Shown here: positions 26,986 to 35,429 of the stretch, one piece after another | Layout: each line of letters begins with the position of its first letter | Position numbering within the stretch: position 1 is the stretch's first letter | NCBI RefSeq assembly: GCF_014218355.1 | Contig: NZ_AP023368.1 | Span: 4,093,501-4,157,500 of the forward strand | Direction: 5' to 3' | Length of the DNA stretch: 64,000 nucleotides | DNA from: Anaerocolumna chitinilytica | GTDB taxonomy: Bacteria; Bacillota; Clostridia; Lachnospirales; Lachnospiraceae | The notes under the pieces: model-generated | What the model was told of the DNA's origin: nothing | The model's database searches: none | The model's input: only the letters and a program-made list of their open reading frames with translations | Made by a program: the position numbers and the translations under genes

Positions 26986-27053
26986 GCAAGATTATGCCGA
27001 GGTTATCCCAGGTATAATCTTGTGCAGGAAAAAATGTATTTCAAATTTTCCTG
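26986..27053. repeat. Structured double-hairpin repeat (family 2), copy 1
   Basis: The first hairpin pairs CAAGATTATGCC with GGTATAATCTTG (12 bp, one G-U) around the loop GAGGTTATCCCA. The second pairs GCAGGAAAA with TTTTCCTGC. A second good copy is at 40616-40680. The element lies about 260 nt upstream of the FNR-like gene, inside a 480-nt gap with no protein gene. Confidence 0.6.
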
Positions 27054-27311
27054 CAATCCCTATATCAGGTATTATACCAAAAATATGCCTATTTGCAAAC
27101 CATTTTATACATCTTTTCATACAGAGCGCAATCCTAAAGCTTATAGCTGCTTGTTTTTATTATGATCAATTTTGATTGTAAAATACTGGTCACTTTGAGT
27201 TTAACAGCAAATTATTCGTTTTTGAAAGTTGCAAAAACACTATATGAAGCCGTCCAAATTATGATAGAATAATAAAATACATTGTAATACAACGAGAGGA
27301 TGATATCAATT

Positions 27312-28025
27312 ATGGAAAATACAGATAAATCAATGGCACATGGATGCGGAAACTGCAAAAGCGGTATTTTATGTACTACAGCTATCCCACTGTTTAACGC
27401 ACTTCCCGGAGATGTGCAAAAAAAATTGACCGAACATTCCGTACAGACAACTTTTGAAAGGGGCAGTACATTATTCAGAGCCGGAGAAGAAGTTGATTCT
27501 GTCCTGATTATTCGTAAGGGACGGATTAAGCTCTGTAAATATGACGTGGACGGTAATGAATATATTCTTGATATTATTAATGATGGGGATGCCGTATGGG
27601 AAAATCTTTTTTTAGAGGAGCCTGTTTTTCCCTACGATGCTATTTGCCTATCGGATGTGCATCTATGTGAAATTAAAAAGACAGAATTCATACAGCTTCT
27701 GGCATATCACCCAAGTATCGCCATGAACCTCATCTCCCTTCTCTCACGCCGCTTACAAGATTCCAATGAAAAGGCACTGCTGTTGTCCATCCATGACCCC
27801 AAAATACGGCTGGCGGGCTTCTTATTGGATAGGGATATCCGCTGCGTCGGACCAGAGATTAAATTAAAATTGGAGGATATCGCTGCCAGTATCGGGCTGC
27901 GTCCGGAAACAGTCAGCAGGAACTTAAGTAATTTCGAAAAAGCTCACCTCATTAAGAGGCTCGGAAAAGGAAAAATTATAGTCACTGATCGCAGCGGACT
28001 TAAAAAGATTTATGAAACAAAATAA
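27312..28025 (+). CDS. FNR-type oxygen-responsive regulator
   Basis: A Crp/Fnr-family activator of 237 residues. The N-terminus carries HGCGNCKSGILC, a C-x2-C-x5-C spacing identical to that of the three N-terminal [4Fe-4S] ligands of E. coli FNR. A further Cys occurs in the effector domain (DAICLSDVHLCEI). The cyclic-nucleotide-like barrel spans about residues 30-150, and the HTH ends in RPETVSRNLSNFE, whose E-x-x-S-R recognition residues are those that read TTGAT. The gene lies 82 nt upstream of pflA, with a perfect FNR site between. The start was set at ATG 27312; an in-frame ATG at 27300 overlaps the GAGAGG ribosome site and is less likely. Confidence 0.88.
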   Translation: MENTDKSMAHGCGNCKSGILCTTAIPLFNALPGDVQKKLTEHSVQTTFERGSTLFRAGEEVDSVLIIRKGRIKLCKYDVDGNEYILDIINDGDAVWENLFLEEPVFPYDAICLSDVHLCEIKKTEFIQLLAYHPSIAMNLISLLSRRLQDSNEKALLLSIHDPKIRLAGFLLDRDIRCVGPEIKLKLEDIAASIGLRPETVSRNLSNFEKAHLIKRLGKGKIIVTDRSGLKKIYETK

Positions 28026-28040
28026 AACTTGATTACAAAC

Positions 28041-28054
28041 TTGATTATAATCAA
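28041..28054 (+). promoter_or_regulatory. Perfect FNR box upstream of pflA
   Basis: TTGATTATAATCAA matches TTGAT-N4-ATCAA exactly. Its centre (28047.5) lies 41.5 nt before the start point expected from the -10 at 28077-28082, the class II activator position. A further direct half-site CTTGATT occurs just upstream. Confidence 0.75.
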
Positions 28055-28076
28055 GGAAAAAATATAAAAGCGGTAA

Positions 28077-28082
28077 TATACT
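28077..28082 (+). promoter_or_regulatory. Probable -10 element of the pflA-pflB promoter
   Basis: TATACT matches the sigma-A -10 at five of six positions. No good -35 exists because the FNR box occupies that region, which suits an activator-dependent promoter. Confidence 0.55.
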
Positions 28083-28107
28083 GTGCATACCAGAAAGGAG
28101 GAACCAC

Positions 28108-28851
28108 ATGATCAAAGGTGCAATACATTCAACTGAATCCTTCGGCTCCGTTGACGGACCGGGAATTCGATATCTGATTTTTTTAAAGGGCTGCCATATG
28201 CGCTGCCGTTATTGCCACAACGCTGATACATGGGACCCTCATTCAAAGGATCTGCGTACAGCAGAGGAACTCCTTGACCAGGCAGAACGCTACCGCAGTT
28301 ATTGGGGTAAGGAAGGCGGTATAACGGTCAGCGGCGGGGAGCCCCTTTTACAGATTGATTTTCTTCTTGACCTGTTTCAAAAAGCGAAGGAACGAGGAAT
28401 CCACACCGTACTCGATACGGCAGGGCAGCCTTTTACAGTAAAAGAGCCGTTCTTTCATAAGTTTCAGGAACTGATGAAGTACACAGATCTGCTTCTGGCG
28501 GATATCAAGCACATCGATACAGCCGAGCATATAAAATTAACCGGCTGTTCAAATGAAAATATTCTGGAGATGTTCCGGTACCTTTCCGATATCCGGAAAC
28601 CTATCTGGATCCGATATGTGCTTGTTCCGGGAATTACCGACAATGAAGGCAGCCTTAAGAGAACAAGGGATTTTATCCTTACCTTAAAAAATGTAGAGAA
28701 GATTGAAGTGCTTCCTTATCATTCCATGGGAGAATATAAATGGGAAGTACTTGGTATTCCCTATTCTCTAAAAGGAGTAATGCCGCCTGATGCGGTCAGT
28801 GAGAAAAATGCGAAAAGCATTCTTCTAGACGATACCTGTGCCGCTGATTAA
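28108..28851 (+). CDS. pflA: Pyruvate formate-lyase activating enzyme
   Basis: PflA is a radical SAM enzyme that installs the glycyl radical on pyruvate formate-lyase. The 247-residue protein has the cluster motif C-x3-C-x2-C in KGCHMRCRYCHNADTWD, the SAM-binding GGITVSGGEPLLQ, and the FGSVDGPGIRYLIFLKG start typical of glycyl-radical activases. AAAGGAGGAACCAC precedes the ATG. It stands before its substrate pflB, 20 nt apart, reversed from the pflB-pflA order common in proteobacteria. It is probably expressed anaerobically from the FNR-boxed promoter. Confidence 0.97.
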   Translation: MIKGAIHSTESFGSVDGPGIRYLIFLKGCHMRCRYCHNADTWDPHSKDLRTAEELLDQAERYRSYWGKEGGITVSGGEPLLQIDFLLDLFQKAKERGIHTVLDTAGQPFTVKEPFFHKFQELMKYTDLLLADIKHIDTAEHIKLTGCSNENILEMFRYLSDIRKPIWIRYVLVPGITDNEGSLKRTRDFILTLKNVEKIEVLPYHSMGEYKWEVLGIPYSLKGVMPPDAVSEKNAKSILLDDTCAAD

Positions 28852-28871
28852 TATGACAAAGGAGCAATACG

Positions 28872-31118
28872 ATGAAACAAGAATGGAGAAACTTTACAGG
28901 CTCACATTGGACAGACGACATCAATGTGAAAGATTTTATTCAAGCTAATTACACCCCGTATGATGGAGACCAAAGTTTCTTGGAAGACCCCACCGATGCT
29001 ACAAACAGCCTCTGGGATAAAGTTCAAAAGCTACAGAAACAGGAAAGAGAGAACAATGGCGTATTAGATATGGAAACAAGTGTTGTTTCCGGTGTTACCG
29101 CCTACGGACCCGGCTATATTGACAGTGAAGCCAAAGACTTAGAAAAAGTAGTTGGTCTTCAGACAGATAAACCTTTAAAGAGAGCTTTTATGCCTTACGG
29201 CGGAATCAAAATGGCGGAAGATGCCTGCACCACCTATGGCTACACCCCTGATCCGGCACTGCATAAAATCTTTACAGATTACCATAAAACACATAATCAG
29301 GCAGTATTTGATGCCTATACACCAGAAATGAAGAAAGCCCGCCACAATAAGATTGTTACCGGCCTGCCTGACACCTATGGCCGCGGACGTATCGTAGGCG
29401 ATTACCGCCGAGTTGCTCTCTATGGAATTGATTTTTTGATTGAGAAAAAGAAGGAAGATCTTGCCCACTGCGGTTCCGGAATTATGACAGATGATATTAT
29501 CCGTATCCGTGAAGAGGTTTCCGATCAAATCCGTGCATTACAGCAGATGCTTAAAATGGCAGCGGACTATGGTTTTGATATTTCTAAACCCGCAGCCAAT
29601 GCCAGAGAAGCAGTTCAATGGCTCTACTTCGGATATTTGGCTGCAATCAAGAGTCAGAACGGTGCGGCCATGAGCATCGGACGTATTTCAACATTTCTTG
29701 ATATTTATATTAACCGTGATTTAAAAGAAGGAAGTCTTACTGAGAAGGAAGCTCAGGAGCTTATCGACCATCTGGTACTGAAACTTCGTATGGTAAAATT
29801 CGCACGTGTGCCTTCTTATAACCAGCTATTCTCCGGTGACCCTGTCTGGGCTACTCTGGAAACCGCAGGCCTTGGCTTGGACGGCCGTCATATGGTAACA
29901 AAGAATGATTACCGCTTCCTGCATACTCTTGAAAACATGGGACCTGCACCGGAGCCAAACCTTACAGTTCTTTATTCCTCCAGACTTCCGGAAAACTACA
30001 AAAAGTATGCGGCTTATATTTCTGTGAAGACCAGCTCTATCCAGTATGAAAATGATGATGTCATGCGTACTGTCTGGGGTGATGACTACAGCATCTGCTG
30101 CTGCGTCTCCGCAACACAGACCGGTAAGGAAATGCAGTTCTTTGGTGCCCGTGCAAATCTTGCAAAATGTCTCCTTTATGCCATTAACGGAGGTATTGAC
30201 GAAAAGAGCGGCGTTCAGGTAGGACCTGCTTATAAACCTGTTACCTCAGATGTTCTTGACTACGATGACGTTATGGCTAAGTATGATGTCATGATGGATT
30301 GGCTTGCCGGTCTTTATGTAAATATACTGAACCTGATTCAATATATGCATGATAAGTATTACTATGAAGCAGCTGAAATGGCACTAATCGATACTGATGT
30401 AAGAAGAACTTTCGCAACAGGTATCGCAGGTTTCTCCCATGTGGTAGATTCCCTGGCAGCCATCAAATATGCAAAGGTAACACCTGTACGTGATGAAAAC
30501 GGCGTAGCTGTTGACTTTAAAATCGAAGGTGATTTCCCTCGTTACGGAAACGATGATGACCGTGCAGATGATATCGCTGTTTGGCTCTTAAAAACATTTA
30601 TGAAAAAGCTGAAGAAATTTCATACCTACCGTGATTCTGAGCCTACTACTTCCATCCTTACCATAACCTCTAATGTTGTATATGGTAAGAATACCGGTAC
30701 TCTCCCGGACGGAAGACCTGCATGGACTCCTCTTGCTCCCGGTGCTAACCCTTCTTATGGTGCTGAAAAGAACGGCCTGCTGGCTTCTTTGAACTCTGTT
30801 GCAAAGCTGCCTTATGAATATGCCCTTGATGGTATCTCCAACACCCAGACCATCAGTCCCAGTGCTTTAGGCCATACAGAAGAGGAACAGAGTAAAAACC
30901 TTGTAAATGTAATGGACGGTTATTTTAACCGCGGAGCACATCACCTTAATGTCAACGTATTTGGTGTGGATAAATTAAAGGATGCTATGGAACATCCCGA
31001 AAAGCCGGAATACGCTAACTTTACAATTCGTGTCTCCGGATACGCCGTAAAATTCATTGACCTTACAAAAGAACAACAGCTTGACGTTATAGCAAGAACC
31101 TGTCATGGCAATATGTAA
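28872..31118 (+). CDS. pflB: Pyruvate formate-lyase (formate C-acetyltransferase)
   Basis: PflB converts pyruvate and CoA to acetyl-CoA and formate, a main fermentative step. The 748-residue protein shows the catalytic cysteines in [18 protein letters not shown] and, near the C-terminus, the glycyl-radical motif [10 protein letters not shown] with the radical-bearing Gly. The start [19 protein letters not shown] is typical of true PFL rather than other glycyl-radical enzymes. AAAGGAGCAATACG precedes the ATG. It follows pflA closely in an anaerobically regulated operon. The 3' end runs into a family 1 hairpin repeat 43 nt past the stop. Confidence 0.98.
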   Translation: MKQEWRNFTGSHWTDDINVKDFIQANYTPYDGDQSFLEDPTDATNSLWDKVQKLQKQERENNGVLDMETSVVSGVTAYGPGYIDSEAKDLEKVVGLQTDKPLKRAFMPYGGIKMAEDACTTYGYTPDPALHKIFTDYHKTHNQAVFDAYTPEMKKARHNKIVTGLPDTYGRGRIVGDYRRVALYGIDFLIEKKKEDLAHCGSGIMTDDIIRIREEVSDQIRALQQMLKMAADYGFDISKPAANAREAVQWLYFGYLAAIKSQNGAAMSIGRISTFLDIYINRDLKEGSLTEKEAQELIDHLVLKLRMVKFARVPSYNQLFSGDPVWATLETAGLGLDGRHMVTKNDYRFLHTLENMGPAPEPNLTVLYSSRLPENYKKYAAYISVKTSSIQYENDDVMRTVWGDDYSICCCVSATQTGKEMQFFGARANLAKCLLYAINGGIDEKSGVQVGPAYKPVTSDVLDYDDVMAKYDVMMDWLAGLYVNILNLIQYMHDKYYYEAAEMALIDTDVRRTFATGIAGFSHVVDSLAAIKYAKVTPVRDENGVAVDFKIEGDFPRYGNDDDRADDIAVWLLKTFMKKLKKFHTYRDSEPTTSILTITSNVVYGKNTGTLPDGRPAWTPLAPGANPSYGAEKNGLLASLNSVAKLPYEYALDGISNTQTISPSALGHTEEEQSKNLVNVMDGYFNRGAHHLNVNVFGVDKLKDAMEHPEKPEYANFTIRVSGYAVKFIDLTKEQQLDVIARTCHGNM

Positions 31119-31160
31119 TTCCTTGTAATTGATTTGATTATCGAAGGGTCGGTCTTTCAA

Positions 31161-31248
31161 AATGGGACGGCAATTTGCACCAAGCAGAAAGACTCATGCA
31201 CTGGTTCCAAGGTGCATTCGTTCTTTTTGCTTGGTGCAAATTCCCTGT
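31161..31248. repeat. Covarying 88-bp hairpin repeat (family 1), copy A
   Basis: An 88-bp palindromic element begins AATGGGACGG. Its outer stem of about 24 bp has one C-C mismatch and one G-U pair. A small internal loop, a 6-bp inner stem and the conserved loop TGGTTCCAAG follow. Copy B at 38112-38199 aligns without gaps. All 13 differences fall at stem positions and preserve or improve pairing. It lies 43 nt past pflB, in a convergent gap. It may act as a 3'-end RNA structure, a structured RNA, or a palindromic mobile element. Confidence 0.75.
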
Positions 31249-31272
31249 TATATGATTGAAAAACTAAAAAAC

Positions 31273-31312
31273 ATCCCCTGTAAACCTCTTATTTTAAGGT
31301 ATTACAGGGGAT
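31273..31312 (-). terminator. Terminator of the spoIIIA operon
   Basis: ATCCCCTGTAA pairs with TTACAGGGGAT, with an inner ACCTTA/TAAGAGGT stem, and the minus strand continues GTTTTTTAGTTTTT. It starts 8 nt past the spoIIIAH stop. Confidence 0.9.
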
Positions 31313-31319
31313 TTCTTAT

Positions 31320-32147
31320 TTATTCATTTGCTATTGTTGGATTAATATGAATCTGGCTTGCTTTCATACCGGTTTCAGCTTTTACAACATCCATGATCTG
31401 TGCAAGATCCTGTTCTGTTAATTTCTCAGCATTTACTACTACATCAACTCTCTTATCGCGCATAAATACCAATGAATCCGTAAAGCCCTTTGCACCAAGC
31501 AAGGTTTCTGCTGCATTTTCAGCTTCTTTAATCTTATTTAATTTAATAAGTGCATTTACGGCAACCTGCTTACTCTCTTCAGAAAGATTATCTTTAGCAA
31601 TAATATCATTATAAGTATCTATGTATTTTGATCTCCACTGCTCTCTGTTTAACTTGGCTGCTTCAAAGAAATCAGCGGTTGTAGTTGTACTTACTAAAAC
31701 GGCTTCACCTGGTGTACTGGTCTCTTTACCATCGGATTTATCTGCTGTCTTTGTTGTGCCATCATCAGTTGCTGCTACATCTGCATTATCCTTTGATGCG
31801 GTATCAGTAGTACTGTCCTTGTCTGCAGTTTTCTTTGTGTCAGTGGATGCATCGTCCTTTGCTGTAGTATCTTTCTTTGAAGTATCTGCTGCTACGTCGC
31901 TGGTTGTGCCCTTGTCAGAGTCGGAAAGGTCCAGTGAGGATTCCGGTAATACATTACCCTGATCATCTAATGCCAAAAAGTCGCTGTCAGATATATCATT
32001 TCCCATAGTGGATTCTGTATTTGCGTCATTTGTATCACCGGTTTTTAAGGGGTCATGTTTACTACTAAAGTTCAAATACCCGGCAATGATTATCATGATT
32101 GCTAAGGCTGCAATTATGATATTATTTTTTCTGAATAAGTTTTTCAT
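31320..32147 (-). CDS. spoIIIAH: Stage III sporulation protein AH
   Basis: SpoIIIAH is the mother-cell membrane protein whose YscJ/FliF-like domain meets forespore SpoIIQ to form the feeding-tube channel during engulfment. The 275-residue protein has an N-terminal membrane helix (NNIIIAALAIMIIIAGYLNF). A low-complexity Asp/Lys/Thr/Ser linker covers about residues 32-145, and the folded C-terminal domain includes EAENAAETLLGAKGFTDSLV and LTEQDLAQIMDVVKAETGM. The linker is long for the family and repeat-like (DTSKKDTTAKDD). It is the last gene of the spoIIIA operon. No spoIIQ gene is present in the window. Confidence 0.95.
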   Translation of the reverse strand: MKNLFRKNNIIIAALAIMIIIAGYLNFSSKHDPLKTGDTNDANTESTMGNDISDSDFLALDDQGNVLPESSLDLSDSDKGTTSDVAADTSKKDTTAKDDASTDTKKTADKDSTTDTASKDNADVAATDDGTTKTADKSDGKETSTPGEAVLVSTTTTADFFEAAKLNREQWRSKYIDTYNDIIAKDNLSEESKQVAVNALIKLNKIKEAENAAETLLGAKGFTDSLVFMRDKRVDVVVNAEKLTEQDLAQIMDVVKAETGMKASQIHINPTIANE

Positions 32148-32169
32148 GCTAAACCTCCTTGAAGAATCT

Positions 32170-32766
32170 TTATGAATTCATTTTCATTACTTTAACTTTA
32201 TGTGACGGAACGCCAAATAATACCTGTACAGCATCAATTATTTCACTTTGGATGACAGCCCGATCGCCGCCCTGAGCTATCACAAGGATACCTTCTACTT
32301 CCGGTTCAATCTCCTTTAGGATATAGGGCTTTTTTACACCGTCACTTCCCTCTACCATAATGGTGGTATCACTTTGTTCTGTTTTGTCACTATTCCTGCT
32401 TCCGCCCTCCCCGTCAACTTCATTCACGCTTTCATTTGTGTATGGTCTATCTTTTAATATTACTTCCTCTTTGGATCCCTTTAGGGTTATCATGACCTCT
32501 ACAGCCCCGATGCCATCTACTTTCATTAGCACCTTTTTTAAGCGGTCCTCCAAATCTGTAACATAAAGCTTTGTTTCATCCTTGGCGCTGTCAGAGGATT
32601 GACTTACCAAACTTTTGCTGCTAACAGACGGCTCTTTGGTTTTTTTATCAGAAGATGTTAAATTAGGAAGTGATACTAACACCAGAAATATTCCTGCCAT
32701 TAGTAACATTACAAGTCTTGCTGGTCCTATCTCTTTCAAGGTAATTTTCTTTTTTTCTTTTTCCAT
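32170..32766 (-). CDS. spoIIIAG: Stage III sporulation protein AG
   Basis: SpoIIIAG forms a large ring in the channel between mother cell and forespore and has a domain related to ring-building motifs of secretion systems. The 198-residue protein has one N-terminal membrane helix (ARLVMLLMAGIFLVLVSL) and a C-terminal domain with LYVTDLEDRLKKVLMKVDG, IGAVEVMITLKGSKEEVIL and EGILVIAQGGDRAVIQSEII. It lies between spoIIIAF and spoIIIAH, 22 nt before the latter. Confidence 0.95.
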   Translation of the reverse strand: MEKEKKKITLKEIGPARLVMLLMAGIFLVLVSLPNLTSSDKKTKEPSVSSKSLVSQSSDSAKDETKLYVTDLEDRLKKVLMKVDGIGAVEVMITLKGSKEEVILKDRPYTNESVNEVDGEGGSRNSDKTEQSDTTIMVEGSDGVKKPYILKEIEPEVEGILVIAQGGDRAVIQSEIIDAVQVLFGVPSHKVKVMKMNS

Positions 32767-32882
32767 ATTTTGTCTTCCATGCTGCTTTAACGGTCACCAT
32801 CTCCGCTGCATTTAATAGGTGGGTTCCCAAACTAGGAGCCTATTTACTGGTATCTTATAAAACATTCTTAGTATGTGGGAGA

Positions 32883-33536
32883 TTACTCCTGTATACTAAT
32901 ATTTATATTATCTGCTTTGAGATTATAGAAGTCCGACAAAACTTTTTTTGCATTGATTTCTACCGGGGACAGGTAGTTTTTACTCTCCTTTGTATCTTCC
33001 ATACTCTTTGAATCTTTCTTTATGTTAATATCATCAATAACAACCCTGTCAATATTAATAGCCTCCTTATCGGCTTTTTTATCAGACTGTTGATTTGCAT
33101 TGTATACCCCCTTAATATCAAGTTTCTTAAGTTCACCATAGTTACTGTCTGTCTCATCCTCCACTAAGGTAACTTCCATACTGTCCACCTCAATATTTTC
33201 ATTTTTTAACAGCTCCTTTACTTTATTTTCAACTTTTACTTTTACCTGTGAGAAAATTTCTTCTTTCTGCCTGGCCCCTGTGCTGTTTAATTTTTCTTCC
33301 ATGTTAAGAGAATCCTTTGTCTCTGCTACCAGTGAATTCGTTGTAAAATAATAGTCCAGCGTATTATTCAGCTGAAATATCTTTAGCAGTGGAGATATGA
33401 CCAGAATTACCAGGATAATTCCTGATATGAGGTTGATGTATTTTTTATAAGAGCTCTTACCCAATAAATTGGTTATCACACTAATGAGCACCATAAAAAT
33501 AACAATGTTCTTTACCCAAGAATAGATATACTGCAT
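32883..33536 (-). CDS. spoIIIAF: Stage III sporulation protein AF
   Basis: SpoIIIAF is a membrane component of the SpoIIIA-SpoIIQ channel assembly. The 217-residue protein has two N-terminal membrane helices (IVIFMVLISVITNLLG and INLISGIILVILVISPLL) and a C-terminal soluble domain ending ADNINISI. It resembles the family in topology and in the core KVENKVKELLKNENI. A 116-nt gap to spoIIIAG contains a small AATAGG/CCTATT hairpin that could process or attenuate the message. Confidence 0.92.
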   Translation of the reverse strand: MQYIYSWVKNIVIFMVLISVITNLLGKSSYKKYINLISGIILVILVISPLLKIFQLNNTLDYYFTTNSLVAETKDSLNMEEKLNSTGARQKEEIFSQVKVKVENKVKELLKNENIEVDSMEVTLVEDETDSNYGELKKLDIKGVYNANQQSDKKADKEAINIDRVVIDDINIKKDSKSMEDTKESKNYLSPVEINAKKVLSDFYNLKADNINISIQE

Positions 33537-33619
33537 ATAACCTCCATACTGCCAAACCCGTTAATTGGGAATATCAGCAAATAAATATGTAATAAAGTAT
33601 TTCGCATGTTTCATCTCCT

Positions 33620-34750
33620 CTATGTGGTAGTAGCTGCCACAATGGTGATGGTTATAATAAATAAAACTGCGCCGACGATAACCGTCTGTAAGAGAAACAT
33701 AGAAGCATCAGCAGAAGCAGAGATACATTTTAGCATACGCTTGTCCGATATTGGCTGGACAGCCGCACTGCTGACCTTATATATTAAGGTCATAACAGCA
33801 AGTTTGATAACCGGTACGGCACACAGGATAATTATAACCACTACTCCCGTCACGCCTATTGCATTTTTTAAAAGCACTCCGGCACCCAGTACGCTTTCAG
33901 CTACAGTACCAAAGATATCCCCCACTCCCGGCACAGCACCTGCCGCTTTAAAGAGCAATGATTTCTTCATCTTGTCAGATACCGGTGTAATAAGTCCCTG
34001 AACAGCATTAAACCCTACTACGACCCCTACCAGTGTTTTAAGTCCCCAGCTCATTACGGTTTCCAATAGTTCTGTCAGTTTTGAGAGAAGGTCTTCTTTC
34101 GAAAGATTATTTGCCATGGAGATAACGAGATAGATATTAATCATAGGAATAATAATCTTAATTAACAGTACATCTACAAAGGTTATTAAAAATAGTGTTA
34201 TCTGATAATATACCATTGAGGTTCCCGGTCCGGTGGAAAATGCCACCGCAATAAAATAAGACGGAACCAGTGCTTTCATCAGTTCAAGCAGTGACGAAAG
34301 TGTCTGGGCAGCCATGGAGGAGGCAGTAATAAAAGAACCGGTTAAAATAGAAAACAGTAAAAGATAAGCCACATAAAATCCGGTATCTGCTACCTGTACA
34401 TTGTGAAACGCATATGAAAAATTCGTAAATACCGCCGCTATCACGGCTATGGATATAAGACCGGTAAAGGTACCGATGTTATTTTTAATTTCATTTGCAA
34501 TTACTTGCTTTAGGTCATCTAGTATCCCGGTAATTGAAAAAGTTTTTCTTCCCGTTACTAAATCATTTACATAATCCATAAAATCAAATTTATTATTATT
34601 TGACAGGGTATCATCTATCACCGATTGAATCTGGCTGAAATCAATATCCTCGCTTCCTTGTGAAAGTTTATCAGAGGCTGCAAAGACTTTTGTCTGAAAC
34701 ATCATAAGAAACAGCAGTAGAAATATCACGCAAAGGATTGCTTTCCTCAT
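33620..34750 (-). CDS. spoIIIAE: Stage III sporulation protein AE
   Basis: SpoIIIAE is a polytopic membrane protein of the SpoIIIA channel, needed for sigma-G activity in the forespore. The 376-residue protein has a signal-like N-terminus (AILCVIFLLLFLMMF), a soluble stretch with DFSQIQSVIDDTLSN, and about seven membrane segments including LLFSILTGSFITASSMAAQ and VVVIIILCAVPVIKL. Family hallmarks are VGFNAVQGLITPVSDKMKK and KAAGAVPGVGDIFG. The ATG follows AAAGGGGGTATT. Confidence 0.96.
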   Translation of the reverse strand: MRKAILCVIFLLLFLMMFQTKVFAASDKLSQGSEDIDFSQIQSVIDDTLSNNNKFDFMDYVNDLVTGRKTFSITGILDDLKQVIANEIKNNIGTFTGLISIAVIAAVFTNFSYAFHNVQVADTGFYVAYLLLFSILTGSFITASSMAAQTLSSLLELMKALVPSYFIAVAFSTGPGTSMVYYQITLFLITFVDVLLIKIIIPMINIYLVISMANNLSKEDLLSKLTELLETVMSWGLKTLVGVVVGFNAVQGLITPVSDKMKKSLLFKAAGAVPGVGDIFGTVAESVLGAGVLLKNAIGVTGVVVIIILCAVPVIKLAVMTLIYKVSSAAVQPISDKRMLKCISASADASMFLLQTVIVGAVLFIITITIVAATTT

Positions 34751-34790
34751 AATACCCCCTTTCCATTCGTAGTTGAAAACTGCCTTTTGT

Positions 34791-35174
34791 TTAAGTAGTC
34801 AGAAATTTGTTAATGGTATCCAGCAGAGCTAACAATATTGGCATACCGGTGGCCAGTATCGTCAGTTTTCCTACCAATTCAATTTGGTTTGCTACGGCAG
34901 TATGTCCAAAATCTTTGCAAAGGTCTGCTGTAAATTCTGCTATGTAGGTAATGCCGATAATCTTAATTAATATCCCTAAATAAGATTCGTTTAGGTTAAT
35001 ATATGTTTGAATTTTCTTAATTGTACTGATTATCAGCTCTAGCTTACTTAAACCCAGGTAGAAAATCAAAATACAGCCTGCAAGGCTTATATATATTGAA
35101 TATTCCGACTTATAATTTTTAAAAATAATCGCAAGCAGTATAACACTGATCCCGACTAAGGCTATCTGTAACAT
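34791..35174 (-). CDS. spoIIIAD: Stage III sporulation protein AD
   Basis: SpoIIIAD is a small polytopic membrane protein, resembling export-gate subunits of type III secretion in size and topology. The 127-residue protein has four hydrophobic segments and the conserved stretch LGILIKIIGITYIAEFTADL then DFGHTAVANQIELVGKLTIL. It lies between spoIIIAC and spoIIIAE with short gaps. Confidence 0.96.
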   Translation of the reverse strand: MLQIALVGISVILLAIIFKNYKSEYSIYISLAGCILIFYLGLSKLELIISTIKKIQTYINLNESYLGILIKIIGITYIAEFTADLCKDFGHTAVANQIELVGKLTILATGMPILLALLDTINKFLTT

Positions 35175-35189
35175 TCCTTTCTCCCTTCC

Positions 35190-35384
35190 TTATAAGGTAA
35201 ACAGGTTTTGAATGGTTTTAAATAAGTCGGAGATATAAGGTACAATCCAGAAAAGGACCAGGATGAGACCTGCCAGAGTAGTGAGAAATGCCTGCTCATC
35301 TCTTCCTGATTGTTTTAATATCTGATTCAATACAGAGACCAGGATTCCTACCGCAGCTATTTTAAAAATTACGTTGATGTCCAT
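35190..35384 (-). CDS. spoIIIAC: Stage III sporulation protein AC
   Basis: SpoIIIAC is a two-helix membrane protein of 64 residues, the normal length. It begins DINVIFKIAAVGILVSVLNQ and carries KQSGRDEQAFLTTLAGLIL, which is characteristic of the family. It lies 15 nt before spoIIIAD in the operon and probably forms part of the channel's membrane platform. Confidence 0.96.
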   Translation of the reverse strand: MDINVIFKIAAVGILVSVLNQILKQSGRDEQAFLTTLAGLILVLFWIVPYISDLFKTIQNLFTL

Positions 35385-35429
35385 GTTAACCTCTATTCCG
35401 CCGCCAACAGCAGCATAAAATCTTGAAAA

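Noticed and set aside
26780..27175. Plus-strand frame across the gap upstream of the FNR-like gene
   Set aside because: It overlaps the start of the Asp23-like gene and two hairpin repeats, and its Cys/Phe-rich composition does not look like a protein.
31161..31248. Cyclic di-GMP riboswitch, suggested by GGGACGG
   Set aside because: The conserved GCAAACC segment and two-helix architecture are missing, and the element follows rather than precedes genes.
31162..31350. A 62-codon plus-strand frame starting with the ATGGGACGG of the hairpin repeat
   Set aside because: It begins inside the palindrome, has no ribosome site, and its sequence is a by-product of the stem. A similar frame would arise at every copy.
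31621..31962. Antisense frame over the spoIIIAH linker
   Set aside because: It is a shadow of the Asp/Lys/Thr-rich coding strand, giving a Val/Ser-rich sequence without a ribosome site.
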